From Aphanomyces cochlioides (taxonomy: Eukaryota; Oomycota; Saprolegniomycetes; Saprolegniales; Verrucalvaceae): a DNA stretch of 64,000 bases. The stretch spans positions 372,001 through 436,000 of the forward strand of contig JAHQRK010000014.1 in NCBI GenBank assembly GCA_019828595.1, in the 5' to 3' direction. Each line of letters opens with the position of its first letter. Positions within the stretch are counted from its first letter, which is position 1. Of this stretch, positions 1 through 19,113 are shown piece by piece. Made by a program: the position numbers and the translations under genes. The notes under the pieces were generated by a model, which saw only the letters and a program-made list of their open reading frames with translations, did not search any database and had not been told where the DNA came from.

Positions 1-395
1 AGGATGTCGACAGTCGAGAATGCTGTAAACAAGTCGCATCATTCTGTAACGAAGTCGGTTTCGCATCGGTTGGTTTCTTCCTTGGTGCCCGCTCACACAA
101 ACACGATGTAAGGCGAGAGAGCCCCTTGGAATGTCCATCGGTTCCTTGTTGATTGTCTGGCTCGTAGGCCGGTGCTGGTCTTCATAATTCCCCTTGACCA
201 AAACATCGAGCGCTTGGGTTTTCAAGGAATTTGATGTCGGAGGAAAGCGTGCAGTGTTGATCAGAGCAAGTTTAGCCTGCGCCCGGAGTCTTTACTTTAT
301 AGGAGCAACTCTTCCTTTGATCTACAGATCCACATAAAATATATAAGTTACAAATCCACCAGAGAAGGCTTCCTCCTCTTCAACTCGCAGCTAAT
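1..395. other. Intergenic, window edge
   Basis: No coding region was recognised. The stretch lies downstream of the stop codon of the minus-strand ABC transporter and holds its presumed 3' flank. Confidence 0.5.
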
Positions 396-3300
396 CTAAT
401 GGCTTACTTGACGCTGCACCAAGTTGACGTAGCGGCCGTTTGGAATGGCCATGAGTTCGTCGTGCGTTCCTTGTTCGACAATCTTGCCATCGGCAGTGAC
501 AGCAATAATGTCGGCGTTACGAATTGTGGAGAGCCGATGGGCGACAATAATCGTTGTGCGGCGCTTCAGAGCAAGCAATGCATCCAAACTTGCTTGGACA
601 ATTCGCTCGCTCTCGTTATCGAGAGCACTTGTGGCTTCGTCGAGTAGCAATACTTCAGGATCACGGAGAATTGCTCGAGCAATAGCGATACGTTGCTTTT
701 GACCACCCGATACTTGCACTCCACGGTCTCCAACCTGGGTGCTGTAGCCGTCTGGAAACTGCATGATAAAGTCATGGGCATTGGCCATCTTGGCGGCCTC
801 TTGCACTTCAGAAGGGGTGGCACCGACTTTGCCACCGCCAATGTTGTCGGCAATCGTGCCAGCGAACAAGACAGGTTCTTGACCCACGAGGGAAATATGT
901 TGACGTAGCCACTGTAGATTCAACGTGCGAATGTCGACCCCATCAAGTAGAACGCGGCCTTCAATGGGATCATAAAAGCGCTCGAGCAACCCAATGGCTG
1001 TTGATTTACCACATCCACTGGCACCAACGAGTGCACATGTAGCTCCGCTTGGGATTTTGAGTGAATAGCCATTGTAAATAAGAGCATGGGGGCGGCTCGG
1101 ATAAGCAAACTTGAGTTGGCAAAACTCGATGTCACCACGGACTTGAGGCAGTGTCTCGCCCTCCGTCTTCGAACAGTCAATGGGAGGTAGACGATCAATT
1201 GTCTCAAACAATCGAGATGCCGCTTCTTTGGCCTTGGCGCTGTCCGACATATTCTGTGCAGCAAGGCCCACACCAAATGAACTGAGCATGATGGCCATCA
1301 TGACCATGAACATTCCCTTGAAATCGACATAATTGCGCGTGATGAGCCATCCACCAAACCAAAAAAGGAATGCGACAGCGAAAAACATGACACCTTGACT
1401 CACGCCAAACCCGGTACCTCCCGCCACGCCTGTCTTCACATCTTTCGATGCGGACAAGCTCAAATGGCCCTCGTATTGTTCATGAAGGACCTTCTCAAGC
1501 GTAAATGATGCGACTGTGCGAATGGAATTGATCGCTTCTGACAAGAGTGCCCCTGCCTTGATATCACCATCGTTGAGTTTCTTGTTGTGGCCAGACATCA
1601 TTTGCATTTGAACGTACGACGCAGCGCCTAAGATGGGGAAGACACCGATCAAGGCTAGGGTCATTTGCCAGCTGTAGTAAAATCCAATGCCAAATGCCAC
1701 GGCGAGCGTCGTCAAGTTGACAAATCCACGATTTAGCGACTCAGACGTCATGGCTTGGATAATTGCCGTGTCTGTGGCCAACATCGTCGTGAGTGCGCCA
1801 GAAGTCTGTTTGTCAAACCAACTGATATCTTGGTGAACCATTGCACTGTAGCCCATCTCTCTCAAGCGCCGAGTTAATCGCTCTGCCGAGACCGCAAACC
1901 CGTAATTTTGGATCGACACGGCAATCGTAAATGCCACGCCAAGACCCACAAACGCACAGGACCACTTGACAGCTTCATCCTTCATGCCATCGGCTGTCAA
2001 ATCTTTTCGAAAAAAGAGAACCGTGACATTCGTCAGTAAAAGACCCCACACTGGAAATACTGCGCCGTTGATAACAGCACCCACAGATCCCAAAATCATG
2101 TAGCCGATTTCGGGAGCGTTGAGTTTCCAAATGCGGGACAACGACACGTTCTTCACTTGTACTTCAGCAGAGACGACAGCTTTTTCATCAGTGTCTCCCG
2201 AAGTCGTTCCCTTTTGCTCAGCTGTCCCATTGCCAACATCAACAGTCTCAAGCTCGAAGTCGTCATTTTTGCTCGATGCTTTTGTTGGACTCGATGGAGC
2301 AGGGCGATTCTGGGCTTCAACAAGCTTCTTGTATTGACCATCCTCGAGAGTCATTAGCTCGCCATGACTACCTTCTTCAACGACTCGTCCTTGGCTCAAA
2401 ACCACAATGCGATCGGCATCTCGAATGGTCGACAAACGATGAGCAATGATAATAGTCGTGCGTTTTCGAGTGGCAAGTAAAGCATCCAGGGACTCTTGTA
2501 CTATGCGTTCGCTCTCAGTGTCAAGAGCACTCGTAGCTTCGTCAAGAAGCAGTACTGCAGGGTTCTTGATAATGGCTCGAGCGATAGCAATCCGTTGTTT
2601 CTACAACAGAAAAATCAGGTTTGAGTCCTTTTCACAACATACTTGTCCACCGGAGAGTTGAGCGCCGCGTTCACCGACCTCTGTGTCAAAGCCATTGGGA
2701 AATCCCATGATAAAATCGTATGCGTTGGCTTGACGCGCAGCGTCATGAACTTCCTCAAGTGTTGCACCGGGTTTACCATAACGAATGTTGTCAGCAATCG
2801 AACACGAGAAGAGCGACGGCTCTTGACCGACAAGGCCAATTTGAGCTCGAAGCCATTTGACATTGAGGATTTTGAGATCATGACCGTCCAGTCGAACAAC
2901 ACCGTCGAGTGGGTCGTAGTAGCGCTCGAGGAACGAGACGATGGTGGATTTGCCACTGCCACTGGGGCCAACAAGTGCAACCTTTTCTCCAGCTTTGATG
3001 TGAAGCGAATAGCCTTTGCACACTTGGACGTCAGGGCGAGCGGGGTATCGAAAGTTGATACGCTCGAGCGAGATGTCACCTTCGACGGTTGGAAGAACGG
3101 CACCAGCTTCAGATGTTGCGTCAACTTTCGATTCGCGCTCAATCATTTCAAAGACGATAGCGGCAGCAGCACGGGCTGAGAACAAAGCTTGAATACTGGG
3201 GCCAGCTTGTCCCAAAGCCATCGCACTCATAATGATTGTGAAGAATACAATCAACACACGACCACCATCATAGCAATTGGAAGTGCATATGGGCTCTGTC

Positions 3301-4307
3301 AGCTGATCAGTTGCGACTTGAACCGCTCCATACCACATGCCAAAAGCATAGGTCATGAAAATCATGCCAAACATGGCGCCTGTGCCAACTCCGACTGCAA
3401 TTCCCTTCTTGATTCCGGCCTTTTCAGTTGCAAGCAATGCTGTCTTGTACTTGTCAACAAATGACGTCATCGAGTTGAACATTTGAACTGTGCGGATGTT
3501 GGACAAGGACTCCTCTGCGATGCCACCTGCGGCTCCATAAGCTGCAACAGACTCTTGTACAGCTGTTGTCAACGTCTTCACCATGAAGAAGGCAGCGATG
3601 GCAATCAATGGAGTGAAACCAAGCAATGCAAGAGCAAGCTTCCATCCTTTGACAATACCAATGACAATACCACCAATACCCATCGCGAGAAAATTGATCC
3701 CATCGCCAATCTTGCGACCCATTCCGTCTTGAATGATCAAAGTTGTGTCAGCAACCTTGGTTGCAAGTTGCATCGGATTATTGATGTCAAACCAGCCAAT
3801 TTCCTGTCGCAAAATCGCACGAATGTATTCTTGCTTGATACATTTCCCTTGGCGACTGGCTGTAATGGAGAAGCAAGCGACTTGGCCAAATCCACAAACG
3901 ATCACACCAAGGCCAACCCAAACAAACTTCAGCGCAATCTCGTTGATCCCGGTAGTCATTTGTTCATGCAGGACATCCAAATCAGCTTGCGAGAGAACAA
4001 GATTGCTAGCGGGTGGGTTGAACGAGTTGAGGATATCGCCAAAGAGAAGAATCTGCAACGGCTGGGAGAACCCCGCGCCCGCAGCACAAATTGTCCCAAC
4101 CAAGATGAGTATGATGTCGGTTTTGTCAGCATACTGGAAGAGTTTCGAGACAGGCGCGAGTTTCTTGGGAGGTTCATCGGGAGCACTGGCAGTCGAAAGA
4201 GTCGTCGTATTCGTATCCATAACTGCGGGGGTTTTCACTCCTTCATACGCAGTCTCGCTCTCCACAGGGATCGACAGAGGTGGTTCTTCCTTCATGTCCA
4301 CGGTCAT
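396..4307 (-). CDS. Full-length ABC-B transporter (P-glycoprotein/MDR type)
   Basis: This is a complete ATP-driven multidrug or lipid exporter of the ABCB family, 1,289 aa, expected in the plasma or an internal membrane. Exon 1 is 4307-2643 and exon 2 is 2600-396. The 42-nt GT..AG intron 2601-2642 sits exactly after the first LSGGQ signature, in phase 0. The order is TMD1 (about residues 60-390), NBD1 with Walker A GPSGSGKST (about 447) and LSGGQ (551-555), an acidic linker, TMD2 (about 715-1000), then NBD2 with Walker A GASGCGKST (about 1081), signature VSGGQ (about 1185) and Walker B VLLLDEATSALD (about 1205). All nucleotide-binding motifs are present in both halves, so it should be active. 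The length matches the family (about 1,280 aa). The start is the first ATG of a stop-free exon and precedes a charged N-terminus. The substrate cannot be told from sequence. Confidence 0.95.
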
Positions 4308-4715
4308 CTTTGAACTTGCGCGCCAAATCTGAAATGAAGTTGCGAGAACTCAGTTTTGTACTCCATCTTGAAACGACCCCGCTAAGATTCGAATACAAAT
4401 TTTAAGTACAAAAAACGAAGAAACGCCCATCATCGGCGAATCGACTTGCCACCTCGCAGCTTGACTCGACCTGCGTCACGGTCTGTCTAATGATAGAAAA
4501 GGCTAGCCAAGACGAGAGAAAAGAGCCTAGAAGAAACTGTAGATTGTATCCAGACGAGCCAAATTGACAGAGCATCGGGTGAACGTCCTGCACAACGCTC
4601 TTTGGAAGGGACTTTGACGGAGAGGGGAGCTCAATGACAAGGCGCTACGTGATTGTCAGTGCGAAAGAACGCGAGCTATATAATTATAGGTGTACTCAAC
4701 ACGATGCCACAGTTG
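4308..4715. other. Intergenic, upstream of ABC transporter
   Basis: No gene was recognised. The region is the 5' flank of the minus-strand ABC transporter and holds only short unsupported ORFs. Confidence 0.4.
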
Positions 4716-5069
4716 TCAACGGGGTTGAATGTTCGCGATCAATACCTCATTCGCTGCACGCAACAAAGTTGTCCCATTCATTTCCCACGGGGCGAATTGC
4801 AACACAAGTTGAATGTCACACATCTGAATGGTCGTGTTAAAGGTCGGTGGTCGCCCAGTTTGAATTTGAACGTTAGTGTTTACCGCACACGATTTTGCAG
4901 TAATCTTGTCGATATAAAAGTTCCATGGATGGGCTATCTCTCCATCGTTGATGATATGTATCATGTTTGCATTGGCCTGCATGCGAGACCAACCTTTTGT
5001 TGTTCCCGTCCCCTGAACGAAGAAATAAGAGATGGACACTTGAAAGTTGTGAAATATTGTCAAGCACAA
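4716..5069 (-). CDS. Possible terminal exon of an unrecognised small protein
   Basis: A minus-strand frame encodes a plausible, non-repetitive protein segment with Trp, Cys and many Asn/Thr. It includes HPWNFYIDKI and QMCDIQLVLQFAPWEMNG and ends at TGA 4718-4716. I do not recognise the family. The 5' end is unclear. An upstream ATG near 5210 starts a short hydrophobic peptide that could splice into this frame through a GT..CAG intron, and a pyrimidine-rich acceptor ending TTCGTTCAG lies near 5012. It is on the same strand and just downstream of the Cys-repeat membrane protein gene. It could also be a chance ORF. Confidence 0.3.
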   Translation of the reverse strand: MCLTIFHNFQVSISYFFVQGTGTTKGWSRMQANANMIHIINDGEIAHPWNFYIDKITAKSCAVNTNVQIQTGRPPTFNTTIQMCDIQLVLQFAPWEMNGTTLLRAANEVLIANIQPR

Positions 5070-5263
5070 AAAACCAATGCATCCTCCACAAGAATCGCAC
5101 GGAAAGATGCACTGTCAATTCCGTCATTGTCTCCCGTCCGAATGCCGTTCAACCGTGCGACCATTCTACCTCGAATCCTCCAAGCGACACTGAAAGCAGT
5201 GGAATAAGCATGATAGTTCATTCGATATAAGTTGATACAACATATTACATGTTTCCTCTCTGT

Positions 5264-6496
5264 CTACACAAACTTGCCTTCCTTTTCACCGTCGGGACCG
5301 TCGATGATATCCTTCTTGTTCGGTGGAGTCAGTCGCACACCAATCTCGATTTCGTCATCCGCAGCACTATCAGGGCCAGGACCGTTCATGTCAAGCTTCT
5401 TGTAGCCGCAGTAACGAGCCTGGATGGTCAAAAACACACATAGGAGGATGAGGGCAGCGACTGCACCGACTGAAACAGCGACAATCGCAAGGTAATTCTT
5501 GTTGCGAATGACCGTGTCGAACAATGTGAGCTCCTTGGGATGGTATCCCACGTATTGAAGTGGCTGCAAGTCAAACTTCTTCTTTTGCTCTGGGGTTTCG
5601 CAAAAGCCTTCGTTGTTGCGCACGGCGAGCCAATTGTTGAGCTCACCCCATGCTTCGAGGTGCGCACACTCAATTAGTTGGTACGTCTGGGCTTCGTTGG
5701 CGCCATGCTGTTCCAAGTTGAGAATAAATTTGCCGCCGACCTGCTTGGTTCCCTGCTTGTAGCATTCGAGATTGACCACCAAGTGGAAGCTGGCTGTCTT
5801 GCTCTTCTTGGTGTGTGTTTTCTTTGTCTTGTCGAGTGGAGTCGTCTCGTTGTGAGCTTCGATCGAGTCGTAAAAGAGAACCAACTTGTCACAAATTTGA
5901 GTCGTGTTGTACAAGCCAAAGGCAAGCTGGACAGCTTCTTGCACCGCAGGAGGAGCCTTCTTTTCATCAATGGCCTTCCACAAGACAGTTTTTGGAGCTT
6001 CGGTTGCGTTTGGAACGGCAGCAGTTTGATTGGCATCAACGGCAACAGGTGCAACAGTCGTAGCAGGTTCATCAATAATATCCGCAATGGACAAATCGTC
6101 TGTGTCTTCATCTTCGTCTTCTTCAGGGCAAGGATCGAATTCACAATCATTGAGAGGATTTGGATGGACTTTGGTGAAGCCATCGGCGCACGTGCGGACA
6201 ACTTTTTTGCATTTAACCAGTTCATCCTCAGCATCGTCATCATCGTCATCGTCGTCATCATCGTCATCGTCTCTGCCTTTGTCTCGCTCGTCATCGTCGA
6301 GATCTTCAGGGCACAAATCGAATTCGCATCCGTTGTATGGATTTGGCCGCACGCGGGTCACACCATCCTCGCAGACATGAACGAGCTTCTTGCACTTGAG
6401 TTTCTTCGCTGCCATGAGTGGATTGGCATCTGTAGAGGGCGTCAAAATGAGACTCAATGCCGCAACGGCCACGAGCAGCTTGGATCCTGACAGCAT
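5264..6496 (-). CDS. Secreted type I membrane protein with two Cys repeats
   Basis: A single-exon 410-aa protein of no family I recognise by name. It has a signal peptide (MLSGSKLLVAVAALSLILTP) and then two copies (about residues 34-64 and 95-125) of a roughly 30-residue module: C-K-K-x-V-x-x-C-x-D-G-x-T-x-V-x-P-N-P-x-N-x-C-E-F-D-x-C-P. Between them is an Asp-rich spacer with a run of 13 Asp. An ectodomain of about 190 residues with four Cys follows, then one membrane helix (about 350-372) and a short acidic cytosolic tail. The alternation of helix and beta-like strands in the ectodomain is reminiscent of a cystatin-like fold, which is inference only. A paralogue (6904-7923) lies head-to-head. 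It may act as a surface receptor or adhesin; the function is unknown. Confidence 0.8.
   Translation of the reverse strand: MLSGSKLLVAVAALSLILTPSTDANPLMAAKKLKCKKLVHVCEDGVTRVRPNPYNGCEFDLCPEDLDDDERDKGRDDDDDDDDDDDDDAEDELVKCKKVVRTCADGFTKVHPNPLNDCEFDPCPEEDEDEDTDDLSIADIIDEPATTVAPVAVDANQTAAVPNATEAPKTVLWKAIDEKKAPPAVQEAVQLAFGLYNTTQICDKLVLFYDSIEAHNETTPLDKTKKTHTKKSKTASFHLVVNLECYKQGTKQVGGKFILNLEQHGANEAQTYQLIECAHLEAWGELNNWLAVRNNEGFCETPEQKKKFDLQPLQYVGYHPKELTLFDTVIRNKNYLAIVAVSVGAVAALILLCVFLTIQARYCGYKKLDMNGPGPDSAADDEIEIGVRLTPPNKKDIIDGPDGEKEGKFV
6226..6292. repeat. Trinucleotide (Asp codon) microsatellite
   Basis: A run of cat/cgt units on the plus strand encodes the poly-Asp spacer of the minus-strand membrane protein. 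It probably varies in length between strains, since such tracts slip in replication. Confidence 0.7.
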
Positions 6497-6903
6497 CGTA
6501 CGCGTAACTCAAGTGGTGGCAAGGAAGAAAGCTCCAGAGTGTCATCCATCCATGACGAGTTCCTCGGCATGAGAGGTGCGAATCTCTCTATCAATGGATA
6601 ACCTTGGCAAAATAATATATCAAATTGCGCTCGTACATGTATTACTATGGAGTAGTACCTGTATAAAATAATAAATAGCCGTCGTTGATTTGTTGCAAAT
6701 TGTATTGTGGATTGTGCATCAGTACTGCACATGTATGATACGTACATTTGAATACAAATTTCAAGTATAAACCGACGTGTTTAATACATTTCAATGATAC
6801 AAGGATGGGACAGCCTTCCTGGGATAGGCAAGGGCCAATCATGGCGTGCCAAGACAGACATGCCACCTAGCTCTGCCTCATTTCAAATCCTCCTGGCGTG
6901 TTC
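6497..6903. promoter_or_regulatory. Shared divergent promoter region
   Basis: This 407-bp AT-rich spacer separates the ATGs of two divergently transcribed paralogues, so it must contain both promoters. TATA-like AT stretches occur at about 6610-6680. No motif was identified with confidence. Confidence 0.5.
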
Positions 6904-7923
6904 ATGAAGTGGTTGTCGCTCTGCTGTGTGGCCTTGCTAGCGCTGTCGCCATCGTCGGTTGTCGAGGCCAAGAAATGTAAGAAGGCCGTGCATACGTGCA
7001 AGAACGGTGTGACCAAGGTCTACCCCAACCCAGACAACGACTGCAAGTTTGATCTGTGTCCGGAAGACATGGACGACGACAGCAGCGAAGTTGAAGCTAC
7101 TGCTGAACCTGCCGCCACTACCGTTGCGCCTAAATCCCAAGATAAATCTATGGATGTGGATCTGGACAAGGGTGAAGTCCTCGAGTGGAAGGCACTTGAC
7201 GGAGCCTCCGTGCCTGAGCTCCTTCGCGATGCCGCGAAGCTCGCTTTTGATCTCTACAAAGAAAAAACAGTTTGCGACGAATTGAAGATTGAATACCTCT
7301 CGGTTGAGCGCAAGAACGCCTCTGATTTTATTGGGACGAAGAATAAGAGCTCCAAGTACAATAAGGTCCCCACGCAATCCTACCACGTCGTTGCCAACGT
7401 CGACTGCAAGCTCAGTGGCAAGGATCAAGTGCCAGGAAAATTCATTCTCAACATGGAGCACCATGGAAAAGACTTGGTCAAGTACTACCAACTCGTTGAG
7501 TGCGGTCATGAGGAACAATGGGGCCAAATGGTTAACTGGCTCACCATCCGCAATGGCCGAGCATATTGCCAGACGCCGACACTGAAGACTGAATTTGATG
7601 CCCAACCTTTGCACTACATCAATGCCGCAGCATCTGACCCCAACTCGATTATCAATGTTATCAAGAAGGACAACAAGTACATTGCGATCACTGGCGCACT
7701 CGTCGGTTTGTTGGGTGTCGTGCTCATTGCTCTCGTCGTGGCTTTAATCCGTCGCCGCCGAGGTGCAAGCAAGCCTGCGAAATGGGCCAAGCAGAACACT
7801 CCGACGAAACCCGTTGCGAAGGCAAAAACAGACGACGCGGCAGTGGCCAACGAAGTCAACTCAACGAAAGGACTTGTTGAAGGCGTCTCGACCAAGAGCA
7901 ACATGGAAGAAATCAAAATTTAG
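6904..7923 (+). CDS. Secreted type I membrane protein with one Cys repeat
   Basis: A 339-aa paralogue of the divergent neighbour 5264-6496. The start is the ATG at 6904, giving a signal peptide (MKWLSLCCVALLALSPSSVVEA); the reading frame two codons upstream opens only with GTG. One Cys module follows (CKKAVHTCKNGVTKVYPNP then NDCKFDLCPED). After it come a short acidic linker, the same kind of four-Cys ectodomain (motifs CDELKIEY, NVDCK, LVECGHEEQWG, YCQTP), a membrane helix at about 258-280, a basic RRRRG stop-transfer and a Lys/Thr-rich tail. The single module and missing poly-Asp show that the repeat was duplicated or lost after the genes split. The role is unknown; co-regulation with the neighbour is likely given the shared spacer. 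Confidence 0.8.
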   Translation: MKWLSLCCVALLALSPSSVVEAKKCKKAVHTCKNGVTKVYPNPDNDCKFDLCPEDMDDDSSEVEATAEPAATTVAPKSQDKSMDVDLDKGEVLEWKALDGASVPELLRDAAKLAFDLYKEKTVCDELKIEYLSVERKNASDFIGTKNKSSKYNKVPTQSYHVVANVDCKLSGKDQVPGKFILNMEHHGKDLVKYYQLVECGHEEQWGQMVNWLTIRNGRAYCQTPTLKTEFDAQPLHYINAAASDPNSIINVIKKDNKYIAITGALVGLLGVVLIALVVALIRRRRGASKPAKWAKQNTPTKPVAKAKTDDAAVANEVNSTKGLVEGVSTKSNMEEIKI

Positions 7924-8074
7924 TATGGCTAATCTGCAAAATAGATGTCAAGTCTTTTCATGGAATGAATTCCTCAAGTTTTTAGAGCCCTTGCAAAGAA
8001 AGAAAATTGGAGGATGAGGTCACGAGTACAAGTAAACCAGTTTACGAGTGTCGAATTCTCGACAAATTTTATCC

Positions 8075-12123
<4,049 letters not shown>

Positions 12124-12846
12124 CCGCCCAAAAGAATATTTTAAAGTGATTTGTCCATCCAGCGATATATTCGTAATAAAAAAGAATTGCATTTTTTTAA
12201 ATTAAGCTTTACAACGGTGACGTGCAATTAAAAAAATTTCGACGTCACCACCAAGCCAACTCTGGAACTTCAAGTCAGTCAATGGAGACACCATGAAATT
12301 ACTACCTTCTTCTCTATACTAGTACCTCGCTAGCAAGAGAGGGACAAGCGATTCTCTCCATGATGACTCGCCCAGATAGAGGTACTCTCAGTACGTGGTA
12401 CTCGTGTGGTCGAAGGATTCTTTATCCACATTTTCCACTGTTGACCTTTACTAGTAGAAGTGTGGGGCATTTTGTCCTAGGCATGGTCGAGTACTTTGTC
12501 AAAGGCGCAACGAGTCTGTTCGACTCGAATCTTGTTTGACATGGATCAATGCCATGTGGGACTACCAGTTGTTGCATGATAGAATGGCCTTTGTTTGTGG
12601 GCCTGTGTGGGACGAGCTTCTGAGAGGATGTCACCATGGCGAGTCCGAGTGAGTGTCGGGGACGAACTTTAAAAGGTAACAATAGCGCTGACACGAGGTA
12701 CATCCACGACTGGATTTGCTGTGGTGAAATGATCTTCGATTGTAAAGGACTGCAGCAGGGAGGCTATCAAGATAAAACACGAGTAGGATTTTCGATTAGG
12801 TTACTAAACATCACGCATCAAGTCAGCCAAGCTAGCAATGTACAAT
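12124..12846. other. Intergenic spacer between tandem copies
   Basis: This holds the 5' flank of FAAL-ACP-AOS copy 1 and the 3' flank of copy 2. No gene was recognised. It is not related to the flank upstream of copy 2 by eye, so the duplication is older than the identical tract suggests. Confidence 0.5.
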
Positions 12847-16829
<3,983 letters not shown>

Positions 16830-17727
16830 CGTTTGGCGCCAAAGTTCCCTGGGAAGGCAATTTTGAAAGTGACTTGTTTCGTCAACTGACCGCAATAAAA
16901 ACAAGACTTCAACTTTTACTCAAAAAATATCTAACCTTTCCTGCACCGACAATCGCATCTTAAATGAACTGCGGGATGACACGGTTGATTCTATCTGGAG
17001 GAGAAGGTCGGTCGGTGGAAGGTCCTTTTCACTGCAATACGCCATCGTAAAAGATGTAGAGTCCAGTGGTTGCTCTCTATTAATAGTGACAATCCTTTCT
17101 CGTGCCTAGTCGCGGAAATACCTCACCAAGATCCGTGCCGTGGGATCAGGATGTAAAGAGACTGTACCACCACATGTTGGAATTCATATCAAAAGCCAGC
17201 CTAACAAATGTCCTCGCTACTGCCTACCGCATAATTAGATAAGCTAGCCCATCGCAGTGATCGATAAGCTTTCGCAAAGTTGTAAGAACTACTGGTTTGT
17301 TTTGTATTGTCAAGCGTTTGTCAAAGACAATGATAATATTAAATTTCGAAGGTTTTCTCTCCTTAACTGGGCAATAAAAAATAAAACCACCACAGCTGTT
17401 GCCTGTGGAGTCAAAATGCTTGGCGTTGCAACTCCGGAGTGATGGGAGACGTCGTCGACCTGAGCCACTGCTTGCACCCAACAACACTTGGAGTGCAAGG
17501 CTTCCACAGGTACAAGGATATCTCAAGGTGATACCATAGGTAGAGATGAAAATCTTCAACTGGGAACTATTTCCGGGAGTAAACTTCAATAGTGGTCCTC
17601 AAGTAAAGGTTATAGGACTGATTGAAGGTTCAGATTGCTGGCTGATTTCAGCCAATAGTAAACATTCTTCATCCATCAGCCGCACCCACAAGTGACACCC
17701 ACTTTTATTCAAGTTCAGTTGTCTTTG
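16830..17727. other. Intergenic, 5' flank of copy 2 and left flank of a Harbinger element
   Basis: No gene was recognised. A clear terminal inverted repeat for the neighbouring transposon could not be found. The best candidate is only AGGTT (about 17607) against AACCT (about 20226), which is too short to trust. Confidence 0.4.
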
Positions 17728-19067
17728 ATGATTCGACTTCGACATTGTCGTCGAGCTGACTGCAGATTAGAATTCATGCCAAAAGAGAGTGACAAGGCCG
17801 TGATACTGAAGTGTTTGGACAGGATGCTTCGTGAGCGACTAAGCTATCGCTCGTGGAGGGCAGCGCATGGCATCGACGACTGCAACCAAGACAAATTGGA
17901 CGTCAAAGTCCATCGACTCATCGAAATGGTAATGATGAGACGTTACTTGTATCCCAGATGCCGACCGATGTCTCAAAGCCCTACAACTTTCGATTCCTTG
18001 TTGCATGGACAATCCGACAGGGACTTCAAAAACGACTTTCGTTTGGAGAGACCAATGTTTTGGGAGCTACATGACAGGTTACAATCAACGGCCAATCATG
18101 CAACAAGCAATTGCAAACTCGAGTATGAAATGATGGTTTGTCTGTATCGAATGGGTTTTAGTGGCAATGGCGCAAGCTACCAAAAGATTGCAAAATACTT
18201 CAAAATTGGAATTGGCTCCGTAGAGACGTATTCAGCGAGATGCATCGAAGCCATTTTGCAATTGAAATCTGATGCAATCGCTAGGCCATGTGAATCAGAA
18301 AGAAAACAAATCAGCGACAGGATCTCTACACTTCCAAAATGTGTATGTTTTGTTGATGGAAATTGTTCCCTCTTGAGTCAAAGCCATTGCACCATGGAGA
18401 AGACTATTATACCCGCAAAAGCAGCTACGCTATAAATGGTACTAGTAGAAATATGACTTCACAATATGAACAAGTCATAGGACTCATTATTTGCGACGAC
18501 ATGCGACGTATTCGCTATCTTAATGTTGGATTTCCTGGATCCAGCCATGATCAACGAGTCCTGCTCAATTGTGCATTCTACAAAAGCATCGAGTCGCATT
18601 TTTCTGGCGATGAATATCTTGTTGGTGATTCTGCCTTTTCTCCACACGTTCGCATCGTCCCTTGTTTCAAGAAACTACCCAACAGACAATTGACGGAGGA
18701 ACAGTCGCAGTTTAACAGGAAGCTTGCATCAAAGCGAATTATAGTGGAGCATTGCATTGGAATGTTAAAAGGTATGCTCAATCTAAACTAACCATAACGT
18801 AAAGCGTAAAGTCGTTTTCAATGTCTGAAAGGCATTCGATACTTTCTCGATGGAAAGCGTGCCATGAAAAAAATTCTTTGCTTAATCATGGCATGTGTGA
18901 TTGTGCACAACGTTTGCATTGACGATGAAGTCGATGATGAATGGGTTGATAGTGATGAAACGAGTGATGATGAGGTCGATAACAATACGCAAGGAGTTCA
19001 CGAGCCACGAGTGCCCATTGTTTCTGGGATTGCACGAAGAAACACGTTGATGAGAACGATTCTTTAG
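17728..19067 (+). pseudogene. PIF/Harbinger transposase, one frameshift
   Basis: A DDE endonuclease of the HARBI1 family. It would cut and paste its element with help from a Myb/SANT-like partner. The N-terminal helix region is followed by the first catalytic Asp in CVCFVDGN (about 18353), the second in EYLVGDSAF (about 18620) and the Glu in IIVEHCIGMLKG (about 18750). A base is missing at about 18361-18363, where VDG should run straight into LFPLES, so the product is broken. Two short introns are visible, 36 nt after YAIN (about 18438-18473) and one after MLKG (about 18771-18828). The start is uncertain (ATG 17728 or 17777). The partner gene lies tail-to-tail at 19114-20023. Confidence 0.8.
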
Positions 19068-19113
19068 ATGTATGAGGGGTCAAAAAATTAACACAGTGAA
19101 CAATTGTATTTAT

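Noticed and set aside
4653..5207. A 184-aa plus-strand frame
   Set aside because: It starts only at TTG, has no recognisable features and is antisense to a more protein-like frame.
5678..6490. A 270-aa plus-strand frame opposite the Cys-repeat protein
   Set aside because: It is antisense to a gene with a clear signal peptide, repeats and TM helix.
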